From Antedon mediterranea (Eukaryota > Echinodermata > Crinoidea > Comatulida > Antedonidae): a stretch of 64,000 bases of DNA. The position numbers were made by a program, and so were the translations under genes. Shown in pieces: positions 48,724 through 61,745 of this stretch. A model generated the notes under the pieces. That model saw only the letters and a program-made list of their open reading frames with translations, searched no databases and was not told where the DNA came from. Positions within the stretch are counted from its first letter, which is position 1. Each line of letters starts with the position of its first letter. The DNA lies in NCBI RefSeq assembly GCF_964355755.1, contig NC_092670.1, forward strand, positions 23,747,201 to 23,811,200. The letters run 5' to 3'.

Positions 48724-50240
48724 ACTAGAATTTAATTCGTCACTTTGACGAATTATAGGTGATCATTTTATCATTTTAATAAAATTAACATTTGTTAAAC
48801 ATGCATGTACGTTAACATACGATCGTTAAAAGTTGATGTACGCCATCCTATGACATGATGCATATACACTTATAGTGCTGAGTTCTACCTATTATGTGTC
48901 ATACAATATGTACAGTACTGTATAGCTATATACAGTGTAGCATAGGTGAAATTACGGGACTCATATCGTGTTCTAATTTTTTGGTATGATGGAATTTTCA
49001 AAATAAACTCGAAGATAACAATTTCGAAAGATAATGAATTGAGCAAATAAATATAAGGATTGGAAGAAAATTTGACACGTAGAAGCGCAATGCGCGGTCT
49101 TTGTAATTTGTATAACTTTGACTAAAGAAATTTAAAAACTACTTTTTAACTTCAACTGGCCATATGATAACATCACAACATCCGATAGGCTTAATTTTAA
49201 TATGAATTCATATCTACATTTCATCAGCTTTCATAATAAGTTATAATCTTCAAGGTCACCTTTAATTCTGAAGAGCTATAAGATATTCAAATGTATGGTG
49301 TAGCTGAAATTACACGACCTAGGTTATTCAAGTTTTTACGCGTGATGACGTCATCAAAATAAAAATGTTGACAACTCATTAGAAGAATAATTAATTGAGC
49401 AAGCACATACTAAAAGTTGTGCGAAAATCAGGCTCAAATAACGGAGATGCGCTCTATTGAATGTGATAACCCACACAAAAAGATACAAATTCCTAATTTT
49501 TAAATTCAAGTGGCCATTTGATGACGTCATACCATTTTGTACGTCTAATGTGTATATACATTTGTATCTACAACTTATTGGCTTCCATAATAAGTTAAAA
49601 AAATTGGGGGTCATCTGCCATTCTGAAGAGTTATATTCATTTTAAAAGGTCCTTATTTTTTACCATTTTTAGCACTTTTGTACAATTAGTGTGCGCATTT
49701 TGTCATTTTTAACGTGCTCGTATAGCATTATTTTAAATCGAAACTGACTCAAATTTGGTGAATGTACTAAGGATGGTGAGTAGAATGAGATTTGTTAAAA
49801 AAAAAATGTTTTTACGCTTTTTAAGTATCGCGCGCGAAAATTTTTTTTTGCGCAGTAATTTTTTGAAACACGCAAATGGCCTAATTCATGCTCTAAATTG
49901 ATCAAAACTTAATTTTGAGCGTTTTAAATTTTTAACACGCGAATTCACGCGCATGACCCTACGTGCGCGTGCGTTTTTATTTGCTAATATTTTACCCTTG
50001 ACCTGAAATTTACGTGTAGTGAATTTCATTAATATGTGATAATGAATTATGGAGATATGATTGATAATGTGATTTCGCAAAATGGCGTATAAACGACGTC
50101 ACGGATGAGTGATCACGCTGGAAAGCTTATTAGGATTAAGTTATATTATTTGAAAGATATTCTGAAATTTTGGTAATCATTGACATTAAACTTTTTGAGA
50201 TAATTGTTACACAAAATAGTGTACAGAAACAATAAAAAGA
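48724..50240 (+). mobile_element. B-family element, copy B1
   Basis: It starts AACTAGAATTTAATTCGTCA-CTT-TGACGAATT, then ATAGGTGATCATTTT. The body is related to A (shared 'aggtgaaattacgggac'). It ends at 'gtgtacagaaacaataaaaa' directly against A2, without the terminal AGGTGATCA hairpin. Confidence 0.7.
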
Positions 50241-51833
50241 ACTAGACATGTAACTCGTCACTTTGACGAGTTAGTTATCCGCACGACAAACGCCACGCGC
50301 ACGTCATACGTTGGAATTTTGTACACGGAAAAAGATTATGGCATTATGACCTGAACTGAAGAATATCAATGCTGTTAGTGCTGAATTCTGTCAATTTTGT
50401 GTCATATAGTATATACAGTGCAAACGGTATAATCTGTATACATGTTACATACAGTGTAGAATAGGTGAAATTACGGGACCCCCCGTTTATTCTTATTTTT
50501 AACTTGGCGACGGTATCAAAATGAAACACTAAGATAGCAATTTTGGAAGGACATTATCTCAGCAATCACATATTACCGTGTAGAAGAAATTTGAATACGT
50601 AAAATATAGATGCGCGCCCTTTTAAATGTGATGAACTATTACGCAAAATATGAAAATACGACTTTTATTATTCAACTGGCCATATGATGACATCAGAACG
50701 TCGGATTGGAAAAATGTTCACATGAATTCGTATCTACAATCCAATAGCTTCCAGGAAACATTTTAATGATGATTATCACTTTTTATTCTGACGAGCTATA
50801 ACAGATTGAAATTTACTGTAAAGATGAAAATAATTGACCCACGTTATTTACGTTTTTAGACATGATGACGTAATAAAAATTAAAATATTTTTACCTCATG
50901 CGAAAGATAGTCGATTGATCTAGACAATATCACAATCGGGGTGAAAATGGAAAACGGATAAGTAGAGATGCGCTCTATTAAATGTGATGAGCTACGACGA
51001 AAGATACAAAAATCCTATATTTTTTATACGTGTGGCCATACGATGACGTCACAATGTCCGGTTAGCCATATTAATACATGATCCGATATCTATAACTCAT
51101 CAACTTCAAGAATATGTCATCCACAAAAAATTGACCGTCCAGTTTAGAAATTACGACTGTTTAAAAAAAGACATAATTTTGACAAATTTTGACAAATTTG
51201 TTAACTTTTTCATCAAAAACTCGCGAAAATTATCCAATTCTACGTGCCCGTATGATGTGATTTTAAGTCGAAATTGTTTAAAAGTTTGTAAAATTACTAG
51301 AAAAGGCAGGAAAAACATAAATCACGCGAAAAAAAAAGTGTTTTGCGCTACGTGCGTCCGCTTGCGTAAAAAAATTGCGCGCACCTGGGAATTTTTGACA
51401 TGCTTAAAATGACATGAAACGCGTAGAAAATTGATTAGAAATTGATTTTTCGCATTTTGAAATTTTAAACGCGCGTACGCGCGTAACTTCGTGTGAAACA
51501 TGTCATTTTTTTTACACATAAAGTTAGCGCATGATATAAATTAAACTTATGCTAAGTTTCATCTGAAATTGTTATATGGTTTTCGATCTATGTTAAATAC
51601 GCGAAAAACGTAAAAACGTGCGTAAGTCACGTTGCGTAACTCTGACGTCATTCACAATAAGAGGGGCACAACTTCACGCGAATGCCCATATGTTGACAAA
51701 GTTATGAAATGTTATGTTTACATGTTTTAGAGATACGCTCTGCACAAAAATGACAGAAAGAAAGAAGAATACAGAAAAAAAAGAAGATGAAACAGGACAG
51801 TTACAAGGAGTTATCCGCTGAATGCGGATAACT
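50241..51833 (+). mobile_element. A-family element, copy A2
   Basis: Full-length (1.59 kb): 5' AACTAGACATG plus hairpin, and 3' hairpin GTTATCCGC-TGAAT-GCGGATAAC. It is adjacent to B2 with no spacer. Confidence 0.75.
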
Positions 51834-52416
51834 AACTAGAATTTAATTCGTCACTTTGACGAATTATAGGTGATCATTTTTATCATTTTAGCGTTATTTT
51901 AAGTCGGAATGGACTCAAAATTGGTGAATGTACTAAGGATTGTGAGTAGAATGTGATTTATACATCAAATTAGATTTTTTACGCATTTTAAGAATCGTGC
52001 GCACAAAAACGCATTTTTGCGCAGTAATTTTTTGAAACGCGCAAATGGCCTAATTCATGCTCTAAATTGATCAAAACCTAATTTTGCGCGTTTCAAATTT
52101 TTAACGCGCGATTTCACGTGCATGACCTTGAAACACACAACTTTTTATTTGCTAATATTTTTACCCTTGACCTGAAGTTTACCTGTAGTGAATTTCATTT
52201 ATATGTCATAATGAATTATGGAGATATGATTAATAATGTGATTTCACAAAATGGCGTATAAATGACGTCACGGATGAGTGATCACGCTGGAAAGCTGATT
52301 AGGATTAAGTTATATTATTTGAAAGATATTCTGAAATTTTGGTAATCATTGACATTAAACTTTTTGAGATAATTGTTACACAAAATAGTGTACAGAAACA
52401 ATAAAAAGAAAAAAAA
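51834..52416 (+). mobile_element. B-family element, copy B2 (internally deleted)
   Basis: 5' end as B1, then a jump from 'gatcatttttatcatttta' to sequence matching the last third of B1. It ends 'aacaataaaaagaa'. About 0.9 kb shorter than B1. Confidence 0.7.
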
Positions 52417-53948
52417 TAACTAGACATGAAACTCGTCACTTTGACGAGTTAGTTATCCGCACGACAAACGCCACGCGCACGTCATACGTTGGAATTTTGC
52501 ACACGGAAAAAGATTATGACATTATGACCTGAACTGAAGAATATCATATGCTGTTAGTGCTGAATTCTGTCAATTTTGTGTCATATAGTATATACAGTGC
52601 AAACGGTATAATCTGTATACATGTTACATACAGTGTAGAATAGGTGAAATTACGGGTCCCCCCGTTTATACTTATTTTTAACACGGCTTTGGTATCAAAA
52701 TGAAACACTAAGATAGCAATTTCGGAAGGAAATTATCTCAGCAACAACATATTAACGTGTGGAAGAAATTTGAATACGTAAAATATAGATGCGCGCCCTT
52801 TTAAATGTGATGAACTATTACGCAAAATATGAAAATACGACTTTTTTTATTCAACTGGCCATATGATGACGTTACAACATCCGATTGGCAAAATTTTTAC
52901 ATGAATTTGTATCTACAATCCAATAGCTTCCAGAAAACGTTTTAATCATGATTATCACGTTTTATTCTGACGAGCTATAACAGATTGAAATTTACTGCAA
53001 AGATGAAAATAAGTGACCCACGTTATTTTCATTTTTAGACATGATGACGTCATAAAAATTAAAATATTTTAACTCATGCGAAAGATAGTTGATTTACCTA
53101 GATAATATAAAAATCGGGGTGAAAATGGAAAACAGATAATTGGAGATGCGCTCTATTAAATGTGATGAGCTATGATGAAAGATACAAAAATTCTATTTTT
53201 TATATTCGCATGGCCATACGATGACGTCACAATGTCCGGTAAGCCGTATTGATGCATGATACATGATCTACAACTCATCATCTTCCAAAATACGTAATAA
53301 AAATAACTTTTACCGTTTAGTTTAGAAACTACGACTGTTTAAAAAAAGGTATAATTTTGACAAATTTTGACCAATTTTTGAACTTTTTCATCAAAAACGC
53401 ACATAAATTATCCAATTCGACGTGCCCGTATGACGTAATTTGAAGTCGAAATTGTTTAAAAGTTTGTAAAATTACTAGAAAAGGCTGAAAAAACATAAAT
53501 CACACGAAAAAAATCTGTTTTTAACGGTACGTGTGCTCCGCGCGCGTAAAAATTTGCGCGCGCCTGGAAATTTTTGACATTCTCAAAATGACATGAAACG
53601 CGTAGAAAGTTGATTAGAAATTAATTTTGCGCATTTTGAAATTTTAAATGCGCGTACGCGCGTAACTTTTTGTAAAACACGCATTTTTTTTTCAACAAAA
53701 AGTTAGCGCATGATATAAATTAAACTTTTGCAAAGTTTCAATTTAAAATGTTATTTGGTTTTTGACCTATGTTAAATATGTGAAATTCATAAAATCGCGC
53801 GTAAGTCATGTTGCGCAACTCTGACATAATTCAAAAATAGGAGGTGCACAACTTCACGTGAATGCCCTCATGCTGACAAAGGTATAACATGTTATGTTTA
53901 CAAGTTTTTGAGATACGTGAGACACAAAAATGGGGGAGAAGGAAAGAA
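52417..53948 (+). mobile_element. A-family element, copy A3 (lacks 3' hairpin)
   Basis: 5' AACTAGACATGAAACTCGTC and hairpin are intact. The body parallels A2 but stops at 'gggggagaaggaaagaaaa' where A4 begins, without the GTTATCCGC hairpin. Confidence 0.7.
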
Positions 53949-55807
53949 AAAACTAGACATGAAACTCGTCACTTTGACGAGTTAGTTATCCGCACCACGA
54001 CAAACGCCACGTGCACGTCATACGTTGGAATATTGCACACCGAAAAAAATTATGTCATTATGACCTGAACTGAAGAATATGATGTGTTGTTAGTACTGAA
54101 TGCTGTATATTTTCTGTCATATAGTATACACAGTATAATCTGTATACATGTCACAAACAGTGTAAAATAGGTGAAATTACGGGACCCGTATTTTATTTTA
54201 ATTTTCAAAAGGAAACGCGAAGGTACTGTAGTAATTTCGGAAGAAAATTATCTCAGCAACAACATATTAACGTTTAGAAGAAATTTGAATACGTGAAACA
54301 TTAATGCGCGCTTTTTTAAATGTAATGAACTATGACGCAAAAGATGAAAATATGACTTTGTTTATTTAACTGGCCATATGATGACGTCACAACATCTGAT
54401 TGGCGAAAAGTTCACATGATTTCGTATCTACAATCCCATAGCTTCCTAAAAATGTTTTAATCGTGATTATCACATTTTATTCTTACGAGCTATAACAGAT
54501 TAAAATTTACTGTAAAGATGAAATTAATGACGCTGTTAATTAAAATTTTTAGGCATGGTGACGTCATAAAAATTAAAATATTTTTAACTCATGCGTAAGA
54601 TAGTTGATTGACCTAGACAATATTAAAATCTCAGAGAAAAAGGAATACAGATAGGCGTGATGCGCTCCATTGAATATGATGAGCAATAATGAAAGAGACA
54701 AAAATCCTATATTTTACATTCGTGTGGCCATACGATGACGTCACAATGTCCGGTTAGCCATATTGATTCATGATCCGATTTCTACAACTCATCAACTTCC
54801 AGAATATGTAATTAAAAAAAAGTTCACCTCGTTGTTTAGAATCTATCACTGTTTAAAAAAAGGCATAATTTTGACAAATTTTTGAACTTTTTCATCAAAA
54901 ACGCACGTAAAGTATCCAATTCAACGTGCCCGTATGACGTAATTGTAAGTCGAAATTGTTTTAAAATTGGTAAAATTACTATAAAAGGCTGGAAAAACAA
55001 TTCAATAAAAAAAAAATACTTTTAGCGCTACGTGCGCACCACGCACATAAAATTGTTCGCGCGCGTGGGAAATTTTGACATGGTCAAAATGTCATGATCA
55101 GCGTAGAAAGTTGATTAAAAATTAATTTTGCGCATTTTGAATTTTAAATGCGCGTGCGCGCGTAACTTTGTGTAAAACACGCAATTTTTTTTCCACAGAA
55201 AGTTAGCGCATGATATAAATTAAACTTTTGCTAAGTTTCAATTTAAATTGTTATATGGTTTTAAATCTATGTTAAATACGAGAAATTCATAAAATCGTGC
55301 GTAAGTCACGTTGCGCATTTCTGACGTCATTCACAATAGGAGGTGCACAACTTCACGTGAATGCCCATATGTTGACAAAGTTATGAAATGTTATGTTTAC
55401 ACGTTTTTGAGATACGCGAGATACAAAAATAGAGGAGAAATGCGTATGCGCGCGTAACGTCTTGTAAAACATGGCATTTTTAATCCACAAAAAGTTTGCC
55501 CTTGATATGACTTAAATTTTCACAAAGTGTCAAAACAAATTTATGCTTGGTTTTTAGTCTATGATCAATCATAAAAAATCATAAAATCGCACGTAAGTCA
55601 CGTTGCGCAACTCTGACGTCATTCAAAAATAGGAGATGCACAACTTCACGTAAATGCCCATATGTTGACAAAGTTATGAAATGTTATGTTTACAAGTTTT
55701 TGAGATACGTGAGGCACAAAAATGGAGGAGAAAGAAATAAGAAAAAAAAAAAAAAAAAAAGTAACAGGACGATTACAAGAAGTTATCCGCTACTAAGCGG
55801 ATAACTA
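53949..55807 (+). mobile_element. A-family element, copy A4 (internal duplication)
   Basis: 5' end intact. The last about 300 bp are duplicated: the segment from 'gcgcgcgtaact' to 'gagatacgcgagatac' ends near 55438 and a second version follows at 55441-55730. The 3' hairpin is GTTATCCGC-TACTA-AGCGGATAAC, next to A5. Confidence 0.7.
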
Positions 55808-57476
55808 ACTAGACATGAAACTCGTCACATTGACGAGTTAGTTATCCGCACCACGACAAGCGCCACGTGCACGTCATACGTTGGAATATTGCACACAGAT
55901 AAAGATTATGGCATTATGACAAGAACTGAAGAATATGATATGCTGTTAGTGCTGAATTCTGTCAATTTTGTGTCATATAGTATATACATGCAAACAGTAT
56001 AAATCTGTATACATATTACATACAGTGTAGAATAGGTGAAATTACGGGACCCACCGTTTATTTCAATTTTTAACATGGCGACGGTATTAAAATTAAACAC
56101 TAAGATAGCAATTTCGGAAGGACATTATCTCACCAACAACATATTAACGTGTAGAAGAAATTTGAATACGTAGAATATGAATGCGTGCTCGTTTAAATAT
56201 GATGAACCATGACGCAAAATATGAAAATACGACTTTTTTTATTCAACTGGCCATAGGATGACTTCACAACATCCGATTGGCAAAATGTTCACATTAATTC
56301 GTATCTACAGTCCAATAGCTTCCAGAAAACGTTTTAATCATAATTATCACTTTTTATTCTTACGAGCTATAACAGATTAAAATTTACTGTAAAGATGAAA
56401 TTAATAACCCTATAAATTATAATTTTTAGGCATGATGACGTCATAAAAATTAAAATATTTTTAACTCATGCGAAAGATAGTTGATTGACCTAGACAATAT
56501 TAAAATCTCGGAGAAAAAGGAATACAGATAGGCGTGATGCGCTCCATTGAATATGATGAGCAATAACGAAAGAGACAAAAATCCTATATTTTTCATTCGT
56601 GTGGCCATACGATGACGTCACAATGTCCGGTTAGCCATATTGATTCATGATCCGATATCTACAACTCATCAACATCCAGAATTTGTAATTTTAAAAAATT
56701 TCACCTCGTTGTTTAGAATCTTTGACTGTTTAAAAAAAGGCATAATTTTGACGAATTTTGACAATTTTTTTAACTTTTTCATAAAAAACGCACGTAAATT
56801 ATTCAATTCAACGTGCCCGTATGACGTAATTTTAAATCGAAATTGTTTAAAAGTTGGTAAAATTACTAGAAAAGGCTGAAAAAACATAAATAAAAAATAA
56901 AAAAAATGTTTTCAACGCTACGTTCGCACCATGCGCGTAAAAAAAGGCGCGCGCGTGGGAATTTTTTACATTCTTAAAATTACATGAAACGCGTAGAAAG
57001 TTGATTAGAAATTGATTTTTCGCATTTTGAAATTTTAAACGCGCGTGCGCGCGTAACTTTGTGTGAAACAAGCCATTTTTTCCCCATAGTCAGTTAGCGC
57101 AAGATATAACTTAAACTTTTGTCAAGTTTCATATTAAATTGTTATATGGTTTTCGATCTATGTTAAATACGCGAAATTCGGAAAAACGCGCGTAAGTCAT
57201 GTTGCGCAACTCTGACGTCATTCAAAAATAGGAGGTGCACAATTTCACGTAAATGCCCACATGTTGACAAAGTTATGAAATGTTATGTCTACACGTTTTT
57301 GAGTTACGCGAGACACAAAAATGACAGAAAGAAAGAAGAATACAGAAAAAAAAAAAAAAAAAAAAGATGATGAAACAGGACAGTTACAAGGAGTTATCCG
57401 CTCAATGCGGATAACTAAAAAAAAAAGTAACAGGACAGTTACAAGGAGTTATCCGCTCAATGCGGATAACTAATAA
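55808..57476 (+). mobile_element. A-family element, copy A5 (duplicated 3' end)
   Basis: 5' end intact, with A-rich runs near 57345. The terminal segment 'acaggacagttacaaggagt' plus hairpin occurs twice (ending 57417 and about 57472). Confidence 0.7.
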
Positions 57477-57481
57477 TAATA

Positions 57482-59033
57482 ATAACTAGAATTTAATTCG
57501 TCACTTTGACGAATTATAGGTGATCATTTTTATCATTTTAATGAAATTAACATTTTTTTAACATGCACGTACGTTAACATACGATCGTAAAAAGCTGATG
57601 TACGCCATCCTATGACATGATGCATACGCTTATAGTGCCGAGTTGTGCCTATATATGCCATATACAATATGTACAGTATATACTGTATATCTATATACAG
57701 TGTAGCATAGGTGAAATTACGGGACCCACATCATGTTCTAATTTTTTGGTATGATGGAATTATCATAATAAACTCGAAGATGGCAATTTCGAAAGATAAT
57801 GAATTGAGCAAATAAATATAAGGATTGGAAGAGAATTTGACACGTAGAAGCGCAATGCGCGCTCTTTGAAATTTGTATAACTTTGACTAAAGAAATTTAA
57901 AAACAACGTTTTAACTTCAACTAGCCATATGATAACATCACAACATCCAATAGGCTTAATTTTTATATGAATTCATATCTACATTTCATCAGCTTTCATA
58001 ATAAATTATAATCATCAAGGTCACATTTAATTCTGAAGAGCTGTAAGATATTCAAATTTACGGTGAAGGTGAGATTACACGACCTATGTTAATCAAGTTT
58101 TTACGCGTGATGACGTCATCAAAATAAAAGTAGTGGCAAGTCATAAGAAAGTCAATTAATTGAGCAATCACATACTGAAAATTGAGCGAAAATCGGGCAC
58201 AAAATAACAGAGATGCGTTCCAGAAAAAGTTAAAAAAATTGGGGGTCATCGTGCATTCTGAAGAATTATTTTCATTTTAAAAATGCCTTATTTTTCACCA
58301 TTTTCAACACTTTGATGCAATTAATTTGCGCATTTTGTCATTTTGAACCTGCTCGTATAGCGTTATTTTATATCGGAACTGACTCAAATTTGGTGAATGT
58401 ACTAAAGATGGTGAGTAGAATGCGATTTGTAAAAAAAAATTGTATTTTTTACGCTTTTTAAGTATCGCGCGCGCAAACAATTTTTTTTGCGCAGTAATTT
58501 TTTCATGCTCTAAATTGATCAAAACTTAATTTTGAGCTTTTTAAATTTTTAACGCGCGATTTCACGCGCATGACCCTACGTGCGCGTGCGTATTTATTTG
58601 CTAATATTTTTACCCTTGACCTGAAGTTTACGTGTAGTGAATTTTATTAATATTTGATAATGAATTATGGAGATATGATTGATAATGTGATTTCACAATG
58701 GTGTATAAATGACGTCACGGATAAGTGATCACGCTGAAAAGCTTATTAGGACTAAGTTACAGGACTTGAAAGACATTGTGAAATTTTGGTAGTCATTGAC
58801 ATTTAACTTTTTGAGATATTTGTTACACAAAATAGTGTACAGAAAGAAGAAGAAGAATAAAGATTTCATACAATAACAATAGGTGATCATTTTATTCTAA
58901 ATGATCACCTAATAAAGATTTCATACAATAGCAATAGGTGATCATTTTATTCTAAATGATCACCTAAAAATAAAGATTTCATACAATAACAATAGGTGAT
59001 CATTTTAGAATATTTTATTCTAAATGATCACCT
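57482..59033 (+). mobile_element. B-family element, copy B3 (triplicated terminal hairpin)
   Basis: 5' end as B1. The body is truncated in the middle around 58215. The 3' end carries three tandem copies of 'aaagatttcatacaatancaat' plus hairpin AGGTGATCATTT-TATTCT-AAATGATCACCT between about 58858 and 59033; the third copy has a longer loop. Confidence 0.75.
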
Positions 59034-60270
59034 AATAATATTGATATTCTTCTTTAATTTTCGATACTGATGACTATGTCTGAATATTAAACTTTTATTA
59101 GACGCACACAGCTATGAGATATTGAATTTGGGGTCAATAGACATGACCTACATTGGAGGTACAAATAACTGACCAAATTGAGTAACTAAAGATGACAATA
59201 AAATTATGTTTTATGTGTTCTACAAATTAAAGGAATATCATGTTAAATATCAATTGTACAGATAAAATGTACCTTTTAGAAATTAGACAGTTGTGAAGAT
59301 ACTCCAACATTTTAGGTAATGCAGTATAAACTTTATTACTACAACTCCAGCAATATTAAACAATCTGTTTTGATAATTCTGCAAACTACACAAAACTATT
59401 TCAGAAAACTTATTTGAAGCGAACTTTAAATCATCCCAACCTAAAATTTATTTGAGAGATTTGTTAATTGTGAAAAACAACAGAATGCCAGTGAAATTTA
59501 TATTTGATCATCAGGATAAAGTTAATTTGTACAATAAGTAAAAAGAAAATGATTGAAACGTGAATAACTTAAAATATCAAATTAATTTTATATTTATATT
59601 TCTTGTGCTACAGTATGTTGAACTAAATAAATAAATAACAATTTCTCTGAAAACTCATACAAAAAAGAACATAAAAGCTACGCTCGCGCTAACCGCTCGC
59701 CAATTCGCCAATGGCGACTGGAGTCTCCATTTGGCGAAAATAATTATTGCCTCGTTCGCCAAATTGGCGAAAATACATTTCCAAGCCTAGGCCTAGCTTG
59801 GTCGGCGTGACTTCTTATGGGAGCGAGAATTCGCCACACTTCGGTACTTTCTGACTCGGGTACACTTTTTATTTTATGTGACGACGTCACGATCGCCGTG
59901 TTCATTTTTTTAGTTCTGTTTAAACATGCGCAGAGCGTGCCTCGATGACGTTTTAATGACACACAGTTAATGTGATTGGTTCGTGGCCGGTGTAAGATTG
60001 AATTGTGTCCAGCATTCAAAAGTGTCCGGGTGGACACTTTTCAGCATTGGATAGTGTCCAGTTGCATGTTTCAACGGGTTCGTGGGCGTTTATCAACAAT
60101 TTAATGCTGTCCGGCCCGTTTAATAATGTTTGACCCATGGATTGAAATGCGTCCACTATTAAATACTGTATCATACGTTTTATGATAGGTGGTTGTTTTT
60201 ATCACGCCTGCACTTGTCTTGTCTTCTTTTAATAACCAATAATACTTAATGATGTCAAACAAATTTTTTT
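59034..60270. other. Non-coding region with short palindromes
   Basis: 59690-59790 is rich in 'ttggcga/tcgccaa' dyads. 60015-60042 holds a perfect hairpin AAAAGTGTCC-GGGT-GGACACTTTT (approximately), with further 'gtgtcca' words nearby. These look like transposon remnants. The minus-strand open frame at 59744-60037 shows no family features. Confidence 0.45.
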
Positions 60271-61745
60271 TTCTAATTAAAGATCGCTTTGCCTAAACAC
60301 CTCCAATTAGGGACCATTATATTATTTGGTATGTGAAAATACAAGAAGAATAAATAATTGTTAAGTAATTGACAAAAACAAGTAAATGAAGTGGTCCTCT
60401 TCCAATTAAAAATCACTTTACCTAAAACACCTCCAATTAGCGACCATTATATTATTTAGTATTAATAAAGCAAGAAGAATATATAGTTATTAATTATGTG
60501 ACAAAAAACAAGTAATTGTACTGGACCTCTTTCAATAAAGGACCACTTTACTTAAAACACCTCCAATTAGCGACCATTTTATTAATTGGTATGAGTAAAG
60601 ACAATAATAATTAATAGTTTTAATTATGTGACAAAATTAAGTAACTGTACTGACTGGTCCGCTTCCAATTAAAGATCACTTTACTTTAAGACACCTCTAA
60701 TTAGTGACCATTTTTATTAATTGGTATGAGTAAAGGCAAGAATAATTAATAGTTTAATTATGTGACAAAATTAAGTAAATGTACTGGTCCGCTTCCAATT
60801 AAAGGTCACTTTACTTTAAGACACCTCTAATTAGCGACCATTTTATTAATTGGTAGGAGTAAATACAAGAAGAATACATAGTTTTAATTATGATAGTGAC
60901 AAAATTAAGTAACTGTACTATAGTCCTCTTCCAGTTATAGATCACTTTATTTAAAGAAACCTCCAATTAGTGACCATTATATTATTTAGTATGAATAAAG
61001 ACAAAAAGAATACATAGTTTTAATTTTGTGACAAAAACAAGTAATATTGTACTGGTCCTCTTCCATTAAAAACCACTTTACTTATAGACACCTCCAATTA
61101 GCGACCATTTTATTAATTGGTATGAGTAAAGACAATAATAATTAATAGTTTTAATTATGTGACAAAATTAAGTAACTGTACTGGTCCGCTTCCAATTAAA
61201 GATCACTTTACTTTAAGACACCTCTAATTAGTGACCATTTTTATTAATTGGTATGAGTAAAGGCAAGAATAATTAATAGTTTAATTATGTGACAAAATTA
61301 AGTAAATGTACTGGTCCTCTTCCAATTAAAGATCACTTCAGTTTAAGACACTTCCAATTAGCGACCGTTATATTATTTTGTATGAATAAAGACAAGAAGA
61401 AGAAATAGTTTATAATCATGTGATAAAAAACAAGTAATTGTACTGGTCCTCTTCCAATTAAAGATCACTTCAATTTAAACACTTCCATTTAGCGACCGTT
61501 TTATTATTTTGTATGAGTACAGACAAGAGGAACAAATAGTTTATAATCATGTGATAAAAAACAAGTAATTGTACTGGTCCTCTTCCAATTAAAGATCACT
61601 TTACTTTAAGACACTTCCAATTAGCGACCGTTTTATTATTTTGTACGAGCACAGACAAGAGGAATAAATAGTTTATAATCATGTGATAAAAAACAAGTAA
61701 TTGTACTGGTCCTCTTCCAATTAAAGATCACTTTACTGTAAGACA
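60271..61745 (+). repeat. Minisatellite of about 130 bp, about 11 copies
   Basis: Landmark TTCCAATTAAAGATCACTTT recurs with small changes at about 60271, 60400, 60530, 60663, 60794, 60929, 61062, 61190, 61319, 61450, 61579 and 61709. Within each unit, CTCCAATTAGCGACCATTTT is a second, related landmark, so the unit itself may derive from a shorter repeat. Confidence 0.88.

Noticed and set aside
56640-57071. Several 60-80-residue frames on both strands within the A/B elements
   Set aside because: Open frames recur only as similar sequence between element copies and are broken by frameshifts in other copies; no transposase, Rep or RT motifs.
59744-60037. 97-residue minus-strand open frame
   Set aside because: It lies in a palindrome-rich repeat remnant, with no recognisable domain, no splice context and no hydrophobic or repeat pattern.
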